Origin: an uncultured Candidatus Thioglobus sp. | Lineage (GTDB): Bacteria > Pseudomonadota > Gammaproteobacteria > PS1 > Pseudothioglobaceae | Assembly: GCA_000205985.2 (NCBI GenBank) | Contig: GG729965.1 | Location: 1 to 34,101 of the forward strand | Direction of reading: 5' to 3' | Length of the DNA: 34,101 nt | Shown here: positions 1 through 12,935 of the stretch, piece by piece | Numbering within the stretch: the stretch's first letter is position 1 | How the letters are laid out: the number at the start of each line of letters is the position of its first letter | Notes under the pieces: generated by a model | Databases searched by the model: none | Seen by the model: only the letters and a program-made list of their open reading frames with translations | What the model was told of the DNA's origin: nothing | Translations under genes and position numbers: made by a program

Positions 1-187
<187 letters not shown>

Positions 188-206
188 TCAACTAAAACCA
201 GAAATT

Positions 207-1005
207 ATGAAGTTTTTTAAACTCTTCATTCCTATTTTTATTTCTGTTTTTTTAATAATTTCAGATCATAAATTTTCATACGTAGACAACCTAAAGGCTC
301 TCTATCGCCACACTAATATCGCCTATTTATTTAGTGGTTAATCTACCAGCAGCACTCCATACTTGGATCAATGAACAGGGTACCAGTAAAGAAATTTTAC
401 TGAACCAAAATAAACAATTAACCAATGAACTGATCGAATTAAAAACCAAACTGCAAATTCACAATGCACTTTTATTGGAAAATAAAAAGTTAACCAAACT
501 GCTCGGCGCAAGTTACAGTATTAAATCACAAAAATTTAAAATGGCTCGCATCAGCTCGATTAGTCAGTCTCGGTTAAAAAAGCAAATCATCATTAATAAA
601 GGTAGTGACAATGGTCTTAAAGTCGGACAAGTGGCACTGGGCACTAAAGGCATTGTTGGGCAAATAACTCAAGTAACACCCCTATACAGCACCGTACTCA
701 TGGTCACTGATCCAACTCAACATGTGCCCGTTAAAAATGAACGAAATGGTGTTCGAGGTATTAGTAAAGGACTCGCATCTAAAAAAGGAAAACTCATTGT
801 TAATTTTATTGAGCCTGGGGCAGACATAGAATTGGGTGACATTTTTTTAAGCAGCAACATTGGCTCTAAATTTCCACAAGGGTATCCACTGGGTAAAGTG
901 ATTCATGTTGAAACTCATAAAAATGAGCCTTTTTTACACATTCAGCTAATGCCAACCCAAGATAGTAAGCAAATGGAATTTGTTCTTATAGGGGACTCAA
1001 ATTAA
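207..1005 (+). pseudogene. mreC: MreC, apparent single-base frameshift near 336-337 (N-terminal TM part 207-341 in one frame, main body 334-1005 in another)
   Basis: ATG at 207 reads MKFFKLFIPIFISVFLIISDHKFSYVDNLKALYRHTNIAYLFSG*, with the TM anchor typical of MreC; the 223-aa ORF continues the MreC coiled coil. Dropping one base of the GG at 336-337 joins them (...AYLFSVNLPAALHTWINEQ...). Confidence 0.8.
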
Positions 1006-1007
1006 TC

Positions 1008-1475
1008 ATGAAAATTCAACGCCCTTATGTTTTTCTAATTAAAATCACAATTTTTTCTATGATCATGAGCGCATTGCCTTTGCCTCAATTATTACTGGAA
1101 TTATCGCCTTTTTGGGTGTTGCTTTTTTATATTTATTGGTTGGGTTATTCAGCTGCCAATGGTCGGTTTTTCATTGCGTTAGTTTTAGGCGTTTTAATCG
1201 ACATACTACAAGGTAGTATTCTTGGTCAAAATGCTTTGGCGCTTATATTTAGTAGTGCGTTTATCTCCAACGTTCAACAATCATTTTTTGTTTCTAACTT
1301 AAGCACTCAACAGGTTTATGTGTTTGTTGCATCCAGTATTTATTTAGCTGTTATTTTGTTAATACATGTACTTATTCAAGGGTTTAGCTTTAGTTACTAT
1401 CTACTATTAGCGCCTTTATCAAGCGCTCTATTTTGGCCAATAGTAAGACTACTGCTCTTAAAGTTTCGACACTAA
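1008..1475 (+). CDS. mreD: MreD, rod-shape determining membrane protein
   Basis: 155-aa hydrophobic protein between mreC and a PBP2 gene; MreD-like sequence (FFIALVLGVLIDILQGSILGQNAL). Confidence 0.88.
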   Translation: MKIQRPYVFLIKITIFSMIMSALPLPQLLLELSPFWVLLFYIYWLGYSAANGRFFIALVLGVLIDILQGSILGQNALALIFSSAFISNVQQSFFVSNLSTQQVYVFVASSIYLAVILLIHVLIQGFSFSYYLLLAPLSSALFWPIVRLLLLKFRH

Positions 1476-1496
1476 TCACACAGAGCCCGATTAGAA

Positions 1497-3327
1497 ATGG
1501 AAAGAATCAGCAACACCGTACTGGAAAATAAAATTTTTTCATCTAGGCTGGTTTTGGCGTTTGTATTTATTTTCATATTAACGTCGATATTAATCCTTAG
1601 AGTCTACAACCTACAAATTGTTAATCATGAGTATTACACGGAAGAAGCGCTTGGTAATCAAATGCGTAGCATACCCATCACCCCAGCAAGGGGAAAAATA
1701 TTTGATCGAAATGGTCAGATTTTAGCCACTAACCAACTTTCATACAGACTTACCCTTACTCCAGAAAAAGTTAAAAATACTGCTAAAACCCTGTTATCTC
1801 TTAAAAAAATAGGCTTGATTAATGATAAAGACATTGAACAATTCAATAAAAATAGAAAGCGTTATAAAAAATTTCACAACATTCCGCTAAAACACAAACT
1901 CAGTGAAATCCAAATGGCTGAATTCTTGGTTGGCAATCAATTCATTGGTGTTGATGTAGAGCCTTATTTCCACCGTGTTTATCCCAATGGTACTTCAAGT
2001 GTCCATGTGATTGGTTACGTTTCAAGGATGAATAAAGAAGATAAACTTTTCTATGACAAGAAAAATTACTTGGGCACTTCTTTTGTAGGAAAAACTGGCA
2101 TTGAAAAACAATACGAAACACTACTGCATGGCAGTAATGGCGTGAAACAAATTGAGCGCAATGTTTCTGGCAGAGTCATTGATACTAAAACCATTGAAGG
2201 TGCCGTGGCTGGCAAAGATTTATACCTAAGCATTGATCTGGATTTACAAAAAAAAGCAGAATCACTCCTACTAGGAAAACGTGGATCCATTGTGGCGGTG
2301 AATGTAAAAAATGGCGAAGTTTTAGCCCTTGTCAGTACTCCTGTTTACAATCCAAATTGGTTTGTCAATGGCATCTCCCATGCTAATTACCAAAACCTGC
2401 AGACCTCAAAAGATATTCCACAACTCAATCGATCGATCCGAGGGCTTTACCCTCCAGGTTCTACCGTTAAGCCTATGGTGGCACTGGCTGGCCTTGAAGA
2501 AGGAGTGATTACCAATCAGAGTAAAACATTTTGCCCTGGTTACTACAAACTCCCTAACGTTAAACGAAAATTTAACGATTGGAAGCGTACAGGCCATGGT
2601 CATGTAGATGTTAAGGATTCCATTGCACAATCGTGCGATGTATTTTTCTACGATCTTGCCAATAAAATGGGCATAGAAATGATGCACGATAATTTGAATT
2701 ATTTTAATTTTGGCAGAAAGACAGGGATTGATATCCCTGGTGAAAAAGGTGGAATATTACCCTCAAAAGCCTGGAAAAAAATCAATAAAGACGAGCCTTG
2801 GTACCGAGGTGAAACGCTAATTGTTGGTATTGGTCAAGGCTTTATGACCTCAAGCCCACTGCAACTTGCCGTTGCCACAGCAGCACTGGCTAACAAAGGG
2901 GGACTCTTCAAACCAAAATTACTTACAAATATCCAAACACCCAATCAAGCCATTGAAGAAATACCTGGTGATCCACCCGTGCAAATACCGATTAAAAACA
3001 TCAAAAATTGGGAGGATGTGGTTGAAGGCATGCGACAAACCATTTACGCCCCAAAAGGAACGGCTAGAAGACTGAATAAAGATTTAACCTATACTCTGGC
3101 AGGTAAAACAGGAACCGCTCAAGTATTTGGCTTGGATGCAGAAGAGCAGTACATTGCAGAAAAATTGGATGAACGCTTAAGAGATCATGCACTATTTACT
3201 GGTTTTGCTCCAATCGACAACCCTGAGATTGCCATTGCCATTATTGTTGAAAATGCAGGCAGTGGTAGCTCTAAAGCGGCACCGTTAGCTCGTCAAGTAT
3301 TGGATGTGTATTTTAAAAAGAAAGTGG

Positions 3328-3335
<8 letters not shown>
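1497..3335 (+). CDS. mrdA: Penicillin-binding protein 2 (peptidoglycan transpeptidase)
   Basis: N-terminal TM, RGKIFDRNG, active-site PPGSTVKP, SCDVFFYDLA, KTGTAQ motifs; mreBCD-mrdA context. Confidence 0.95.
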
Positions 3336-6570
<3,235 letters not shown>

Positions 6571-6572
6571 GC

Positions 6573-7007
6573 TTATTTAGAAAAAGCCTGATTAATTTGG
6601 TCAAAGTCAAAACCTCTGGATTGTAAAAATCGCTTTTGTTTGGCTTGTTCGTTGTATTTCAAAGACGCGAGTGAGCCGTATTTACTTTCTTTAATGGCTT
6701 TTGCCAACTCAAACCAATCAAATACAGATAAGTCAAAGTGTTCAATGCCTCGCTGTTTAAGTTCAAGTGTAATTTTAATAGGGCCTTTGCCTTGATTAAA
6801 ACGCATTTGAATAAAATCTTGTGCGAAGCGCTCATCACTTTGGTAATTTTGTTCAATCAATAAATCAATGGTGTGTTCAATATCACTGGCATCAAAATCT
6901 TTGAATGATAGTTTTTGTCTAAGTTCTAATTGTGAATGTTCGCGTCGAACCAGCATCCGCATAGCAACTGCGTAGCATTTTTCTCTACTCGACGCTGTCA
7001 CCATCAC
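6573..7007 (-). CDS. recX: RecX regulatory protein
   Basis: 144 aa, immediately downstream of and overlapping rec[19 protein letters not shown]..., [17 protein letters not shown] typical of RecX. Confidence 0.9.
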   Translation of the reverse strand: MMVTASSREKCYAVAMRMLVRREHSQLELRQKLSFKDFDASDIEHTIDLLIEQNYQSDERFAQDFIQMRFNQGKGPIKITLELKQRGIEHFDLSVFDWFELAKAIKESKYGSLASLKYNEQAKQKRFLQSRGFDFDQINQAFSK

Positions 7008-7992
7008 TCATTAATTTTTCGCGAATTTTTCCTTCAATCTTTTGACTTAATTCAGCGTGCTCAATGAGGTAATCTCTAGCATTGTCTTTACCTTGGCCAA
7101 TGCGTTCACCTTCAACACTATACCAGGCGCCAGCTTTTTCAACAAAGCCTAACTTTACGCCCAAATCAATAATTTCACTTTCACGTGAAATACCTTGGTT
7201 ATAAAGAATTTGAAATTCAGCCTGCTTAAACGGTGGTGCTACTTTATTTTTCAATACTTTAACACGTGTCTCGTTACCTAGAATCTCGTCACCCTTCTTA
7301 ATAGCACCAATACGACGAATATCAAGACGCACAGAAGCGTAGAATTTAAGCGCATTACCGCCCGTTGTGGTTTCAGGATTACCAAACATAACGCCAATTT
7401 TCATACGCAATTGGTTGATAAAAATTACCATGGTGTTGGTTTTTTTAATGTTTGACGTCAACTTTCTTAACGCTTGAGACATGAGTCTTGCTTGTAAACC
7501 CATGTGCGATGCACCCATTTCACCTTCAATTTCAGCCTTAGGTGTAAGCGCTGCCACTGAATCAATGACCACGATATCCACACTGCCTGAACGTACTAAC
7601 ATGTCGGTAATTTCCAAAGCCTGCTCACCCGTATCAGGTTGGGAAATTAATAAATCATCTGTGTTAACCCCTAGACGCTTTGCGTATTGAGGGTCCAGTG
7701 CATGTTCAGCATCAATGAATGCTGCCGTACCGCCAAGTTTTTGCATCTCAGCAATCACATGCAAGGTCAAGGTTGTTTTACCTGAAGATTCAGGTCCGTA
7801 AATTTCAACCACACGACCACGTGGCAAACCGCCAATACCCAAAGCAATGTCTAAGCTTAAACTACCAGTAGAAACCGCTTCAATATCTGCATGAGCGTTT
7901 TCATCGCCCAAGAACATAACGGAACCCTTACCAAATTGTTTATCGATCTGTGCAAGTGCCGCTTTTAAAGCTTGTTTTTTCTGTTCATCCAT
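6985..7992 (-). CDS. recA: Recombinase A
   Basis: [76 protein letters not shown]. Confidence 0.98.
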   Translation of the reverse strand: MDEQKKQALKAALAQIDKQFGKGSVMFLGDENAHADIEAVSTGSLSLDIALGIGGLPRGRVVEIYGPESSGKTTLTLHVIAEMQKLGGTAAFIDAEHALDPQYAKRLGVNTDDLLISQPDTGEQALEITDMLVRSGSVDIVVIDSVAALTPKAEIEGEMGASHMGLQARLMSQALRKLTSNIKKTNTMVIFINQLRMKIGVMFGNPETTTGGNALKFYASVRLDIRRIGAIKKGDEILGNETRVKVLKNKVAPPFKQAEFQILYNQGISRESEIIDLGVKLGFVEKAGAWYSVEGERIGQGKDNARDYLIEHAELSQKIEGKIREKLMSDGDSVE

Positions 7993-8058
7993 GCTGTTTC
8001 TCCCGAGTAAAATGTGACTATGTTTTATAAAATAAATTTTGACAATTATATCTGAAAT

Positions 8059-9111
8059 ATGGGCTCAACTTTTTCAAAAAATGACTCACATTACATGGCG
8101 ATCGCTCTCAAACTTGCCAATGAAGGAAGGTATGGCGTAGGAGCCAATCCTATGGTGGGTTGTGTGATTGTTAAAGACGATCAAATTATTGCAAAGGGCT
8201 ATCACCAAACCTTCGGTGAAGCGCACGGGGAAATCAACGCGCTGAAACAAATTGATCACCAAGCCCATGGAGCAACTTTCTACGTTACTTTAGAACCTTG
8301 CTCTCATCAAGGTAAAACTCCGCCCTGCGCACAAGCCATTATTGATTCTGGCGCTAAAAAAGTCATCATCGCTCTACTAGATCCTAATCCTTTAGTCAGC
8401 GGGAAAGGGATGGCCATGCTTGAAAATTCTGGTATTGAAGTAATAACAGGACTGATGGAAAATAAAGCCCTAGAACTCAACCGTGGTTTTGTTAAACGTA
8501 TGCAAACGGGATTACCGTTTGTCACTTGTAAAATTGCCATGAGTCTTGATGGCAAAACCTCAATGACCTCTGGTGAAAGTAAATGGATTACGGGTGAGCC
8601 CGCAAGGCAAGACGTGCAAAAATTACGCGCTAATCACCAAGCCATTATTACCGGCTCAGGTACCATTATTACTGACAACCCTTCAATGACCGTGCGCCTT
8701 AACAATATCAACTCATCACCATTAAGAGTGGTGATTGATAGCAAAAATCAAATACAAGACACGGCTCTCAATATTTTTTCAAACGATGCACCGACGCTAA
8801 TTCTAAACACCAACAACGTTCAAGTACTTGAATCAGGAAAACTGGATTTAAACGACGCTCTTAAGCATTTGGGCGATCAAGGGATCAACAATGCATTGCT
8901 TGAGGCTGGTCCTGGACTTATCGGCGCCATGCTTGAGGCCAAACTCATTGATGAGTTTATTATTTACACGGCACCCATATTGATGGGCAGTGAGGCAAAT
9001 TCAATGGCAACCTTGGTGTTAAATAAAATGAGCGATAAAATTGAACTCAGTATCAACGACATTAGAATAATTGGCGATGATATTCGTATTAGCGCTAAAA
9101 TTAAACCATGA
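8059..9111 (+). CDS. ribD: Riboflavin biosynthesis deaminase/reductase
   Basis: [54 protein letters not shown]-terminal reductase domain. Confidence 0.96.
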   Translation: MGSTFSKNDSHYMAIALKLANEGRYGVGANPMVGCVIVKDDQIIAKGYHQTFGEAHGEINALKQIDHQAHGATFYVTLEPCSHQGKTPPCAQAIIDSGAKKVIIALLDPNPLVSGKGMAMLENSGIEVITGLMENKALELNRGFVKRMQTGLPFVTCKIAMSLDGKTSMTSGESKWITGEPARQDVQKLRANHQAIITGSGTIITDNPSMTVRLNNINSSPLRVVIDSKNQIQDTALNIFSNDAPTLILNTNNVQVLESGKLDLNDALKHLGDQGINNALLEAGPGLIGAMLEAKLIDEFIIYTAPILMGSEANSMATLVLNKMSDKIELSINDIRIIGDDIRISAKIKP

Positions 9112-10301
9112 AAACCTTAACCAACAAACGCATTGTACTGGGTGTTAGCGGCTCTATTGCTGCTTACAAAGCGCCTGATGTTGTACGTCGCTTGCAAGAT
9201 TTAGGCGCTGAGGTTCGGGCCATACTCACCCAAGGTGGGGCTAAGTTTATTACTGAGCTATCTTTACAAGCCACCTCAAAAAACAAAGTGCATAACAATT
9301 TGTGGGACAATGAAGCCGAATTATCCATGGGGCATATTGAGCTCGCTAAATGGGCTGATGCTATTCTCATAGCTCCAGCCAGCGCCAATACCATTGCTAA
9401 TTTAAGCGCCGGTAAAGCTTGTGATTTACTCACTAACGTGGTGTTAGCTACTGATGCACCCGTGCTGATCGCACCAGCAATGAACCAACAAATGTATGCC
9501 TCATCGGCCGTTAAAGACAACTTATCCGTTCTTCTAGCGCGTAACATCAAACTCATCTCACCTGAATTTGGCGAGCAGGCCTGTGGTGATGTTGGAGAAG
9601 GAAGGTTAACCGAGCCCAGTAAAATTGCCAAACAAGTGTCTGAAGTGTTTAGCTCCACAAAACTCACGGGTAAAAAAATACTCATCACACTCGGTGCGAC
9701 CATCGAACCCATTGACCCTGTTAGATATTTATCTAACCACAGCAGTGGTAAGATGGGAATGGCACTCGCCAGAGCATCAATTGAAGCAGGTGCAAAGGTC
9801 ACACTGATTTATGGCAATGTATCCATCCCACTGAGTGAAGAATCAACCAATATTTTGGTCGGCAGCGGTGAAGAAATGCATCAAGCCGTTATGGAGAATA
9901 TTAAAGATCAAGATGTTTTTATTGCCTGTGCAGCCGTGAGTGATTATCGAGTTAAAAACATCGAAAAAAATAAAATAAAGAAAGAAAATACAGAGCTTAC
10001 TCTTGAACTAATTCCCAATAAAGACATCCTTGTTGATGTCTGCAAATTAAAGCAAAAACCAATTTGCATCGGCTTTGCTGCTGAAACGCAAAATTTGATT
10101 GAAAATGCACAAAATAAGCTTAAAAATAAAGGTTGTGATGCCATTATTTTAAACGATGTGTCAAAGCGTGATTTTGGCTTCAAAAATGATGAAAATGAAG
10201 TGGTATTTTTAACCAAAAAATACAGTCAAAAAATAGAGAAAAACAGTAAACAAATAATTGGTCGAAAAATTATTGAAATCATCGTTGAAAAATTCTTATA
10301 A
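9108..10301 (+). CDS. coaBC: Bifunctional phosphopantothenoylcysteine decarboxylase / phosphopantothenate-cysteine ligase
   Basis: VLGVSGSIAAYKAPDVVRRL, APAMNQQMY, ACGDVGEGRL, ITLGATIEPIDPVRYLSNHSSGKMG; start overlaps ribD stop (ATGA). Confidence 0.96.
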   Translation: MKTLTNKRIVLGVSGSIAAYKAPDVVRRLQDLGAEVRAILTQGGAKFITELSLQATSKNKVHNNLWDNEAELSMGHIELAKWADAILIAPASANTIANLSAGKACDLLTNVVLATDAPVLIAPAMNQQMYASSAVKDNLSVLLARNIKLISPEFGEQACGDVGEGRLTEPSKIAKQVSEVFSSTKLTGKKILITLGATIEPIDPVRYLSNHSSGKMGMALARASIEAGAKVTLIYGNVSIPLSEESTNILVGSGEEMHQAVMENIKDQDVFIACAAVSDYRVKNIEKNKIKKENTELTLELIPNKDILVDVCKLKQKPICIGFAAETQNLIENAQNKLKNKGCDAIILNDVSKRDFGFKNDENEVVFLTKKYSQKIEKNSKQIIGRKIIEIIVEKFL

Positions 10302-10351
10302 ATAATTAAAAACCTTGTTAAATCAACGTTCAATAGAGTTACTCACAAAAC

Positions 10352-10360
10352 TGTGGATAA
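10352..10360 (-). promoter_or_regulatory. Perfect DnaA-box match (TTATCCACA on minus)
   Basis: + strand TGTGGATAA at 10352-10360; degenerate inverted partner TTACTCACA at 10339-10347. Confidence 0.4.
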
Positions 10361-10427
10361 CTCTGTTTATATCCGGTTAAAAATTATCAAAAATACCGAT
10401 ACATTGCGGATTTCTATGGTTTTGAAT

Positions 10428-10449
10428 AAAAAACAATCAGTTGTTTTTT
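10428..10449. terminator. Rho-independent terminator downstream of coaBC
   Basis: Perfect hairpin AAAAAACAA-TCAG-TTGTTTTTT followed by further T residues. Confidence 0.7.
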
Positions 10450-10547
10450 TTAATTAAAAATCAATGACTTATTAATATTTATAAAAAATATTTTATATTA
10501 GAATATGGTTATTTTCTTAACTACCACCATTTTGAGGAAAACTTTTC

Positions 10548-10598
10548 ATGTTCCACGTATTAAATCAAGTGTTTCACGAAATATTAGACTATCATTAA
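10548..10598 (+). CDS. Possible short uORF / leader peptide MFHVLNQVFHEILDYH upstream of comEC
   Basis: ATG preceded by SD-like GAGGAAAA; 16 codons then TAA, ending 48 bp before comEC. Confidence 0.3.
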   Translation: MFHVLNQVFHEILDYH

Positions 10599-10646
10599 AT
10601 ACCAATTATCTAATCTTCTAATACTTATCAGAATAATCAATTTTAT

Positions 10647-12935
10647 ATGCTAATTTATGCCCTAAATTTCCTACTTGGAATCGTGGTATTTTCACTCAAA
10701 AATACCACGCAAATAACAAGTTTTGAATGGGGTTTATTTTTAGTGTTAATTTTGAGCTTTTTCGCCCTTTTTAAGCGCCATAAACCTCTCTCGTTTAACA
10801 TTGCTGTTTTTTTGCTGGGTTTTGCATGGATGAGTCTATTTTCCAGCCAAATTATCAATGCTCAAGTTCCGAATATTCACCTTAATAAGCCACTTCTTGT
10901 TCAAGGAAAAATATCACAACTCCCCGAACAAACACATAAGAAAACCAAATTTATTTTTGAGGCTCAAACACCCTTTAAAGGACGTCTAAAATTATCTTGG
11001 TATGGAACCAATTACCCGCCATTAAAAACCGGAGACACTTGGCAATTATTAGTCAAACTCAAACGCAATAATGGGTATCAAAATTTAGGCGGATTCGATT
11101 ATGAAAAATGGCTATTTTATAAACAAATAAATGCTACTGGTTATGTTAGATCGTCCGATTCAAATCATCGCTTGGAAGAAAATCAAACACTGTCCATTGA
11201 CCAACTGCGCCAAGAGACACGCCGCTCTCTTAGAGTTTTTTTAAAAGATCTTAATTTTGGAGGGGTGATTAATGCATTGATCATTGGTGATCGATCTTTC
11301 ATTACCGATTCGCATTGGGAGTTGTTTCAATCCACCAACACCACTCATCTTAGTGTTATATCTGGACTTCACATTGGACTAATATCAGGTTTGGTATTTT
11401 TATTAACTGCTTTTATTTGGAAACGATGCGCCCCTTGCACTCTGCGCATTCCAGCCCAAGTGATGGGTAGTTATTTTGGCATTTTATCAGCATTACTCTA
11501 CGCGCTCATTGCTGGGTTTTCCATTCCAACGGGTCGTGCTTTTATCATGGCCAGCGTTGTGTTTATTTCCATTATATTAAGGCGCCACCATAACGTTTGG
11601 CAACTTTATGGTATAGCCTTATTATTAACCCTGATGGTCAATCCAGTTAGTATTTTTAGCGTTGGATTTTGGCTGTCCTTTTACGTGGTGGCGGTTATTA
11701 TTTACGGTGCTGGCCAGCACCGAGACAAGTCTTGGATTTATCGTTTAATTTACATCCAGCTGCTGATTACTCTATCCACCATACCACTGATTGCTTGGTT
11801 TTTTAACACGGGATCCATCCTTTCGCCCATTGCTAATCTGGTGGCCATTCCTGTGTTTAGTTTTATCACTACGCCCTTGTCTTTAATCGGCGCATTGTTT
11901 GCCTTAAGCAACCTTACTTACCTTGCTGAAATTAGCTTTGAGATCAGTAGTCAATCTTTAATCGCTTTGTCTTACTTATTGGACTATTTGAAAAATTTTA
12001 GTTTTAATCTGTGGCATTACACACAAAGCTCTAGCGTTGATTTAATCTTATTTATCAGTGCCATCTTCATTGCTATTTTGCCAAAAGAACTAAAATTAAG
12101 AAGATTATCTTTACTAATATTAGTACTAACACTATTCTCACCAACGCCTAAATTAAGCAACAACTCAGCACTCATTACCGTGCTCGATATAGGCCAAGGA
12201 CTGTCAACACTAGTTCAAACCAGAAACCATATTTTGTTGTTTGATACTGGCGCCGCTTACCCATCTGGATTTAACATGGGCAACAGTGTGATCAACCCTT
12301 ATCTTAAAACCAAGCAAATTAAATATTTGGATAAAATCATCATCTCTCATGGTGATAATGATCATATTGGTGGGCTAAAAAGTGTACTGGGCGAATTTAA
12401 TGCACTGGAAATACTTACCTCAGTGCCTGATAAGATTACCCAAACTGCATTAAGGTGTAACTCGGGTCAAACGTGGCAATGGGATGGTGTGTTATTTGAA
12501 ATACTCAATCCTAGTGAGAATGCTAATTTTAAAGGTAATAACGCCTCATGCGTACTCAAGGTTTCCACTAGAAAATACTCAATACTACTCACCGGTGATA
12601 TTGAGAAAAAAGCCGAAAAATACTTGGTCAAAACTCACAAAAACAAACTGGATAGCACCATTATGCTATCGCCTCACCACGGCAGCAAAACCTCATCCAC
12701 GACGGCTTTTCTTAACGCCGTATCACCCGATATTATTATCATCTCTAGTGGTTTTAAAAATCGTTTTAATCACCCGGCCAAAACAATCACCGATCGATAC
12801 AATGATCACAACATACAAAGTATCAACACCAATTGTGCTGGGCAAATTGAGATTGGATTAGCTGATGAGATTACAATTTCAAAATACAGAAAAAAACATC
12901 AGCGATTCTACATGCGCCAATGCGAAACCCTTTAA
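10647..12935 (+). CDS. comEC: ComEC/Rec2 family DNA internalisation protein
   Basis: 762 aa; SVISGLHIGLISGLVF competence domain and C-terminal metallo-beta-lactamase domain (VLDIGQGLSTLVQTRNHILLFDTGA, ISHGDNDHIGG, LSPHHGSKTSST). Confidence 0.93.
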   Translation: MLIYALNFLLGIVVFSLKNTTQITSFEWGLFLVLILSFFALFKRHKPLSFNIAVFLLGFAWMSLFSSQIINAQVPNIHLNKPLLVQGKISQLPEQTHKKTKFIFEAQTPFKGRLKLSWYGTNYPPLKTGDTWQLLVKLKRNNGYQNLGGFDYEKWLFYKQINATGYVRSSDSNHRLEENQTLSIDQLRQETRRSLRVFLKDLNFGGVINALIIGDRSFITDSHWELFQSTNTTHLSVISGLHIGLISGLVFLLTAFIWKRCAPCTLRIPAQVMGSYFGILSALLYALIAGFSIPTGRAFIMASVVFISIILRRHHNVWQLYGIALLLTLMVNPVSIFSVGFWLSFYVVAVIIYGAGQHRDKSWIYRLIYIQLLITLSTIPLIAWFFNTGSILSPIANLVAIPVFSFITTPLSLIGALFALSNLTYLAEISFEISSQSLIALSYLLDYLKNFSFNLWHYTQSSSVDLILFISAIFIAILPKELKLRRLSLLILVLTLFSPTPKLSNNSALITVLDIGQGLSTLVQTRNHILLFDTGAAYPSGFNMGNSVINPYLKTKQIKYLDKIIISHGDNDHIGGLKSVLGEFNALEILTSVPDKITQTALRCNSGQTWQWDGVLFEILNPSENANFKGNNASCVLKVSTRKYSILLTGDIEKKAEKYLVKTHKNKLDSTIMLSPHHGSKTSSTTAFLNAVSPDIIIISSGFKNRFNHPAKTITDRYNDHNIQSINTNCAGQIEIGLADEITISKYRKKHQRFYMRQCETL

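Noticed and set aside
9164-9802. 212-aa minus-strand ORF inside coaBC
   Set aside because: Wholly antisense to a clear coaBC gene; composition looks like a shadow frame with no recognisable domain.
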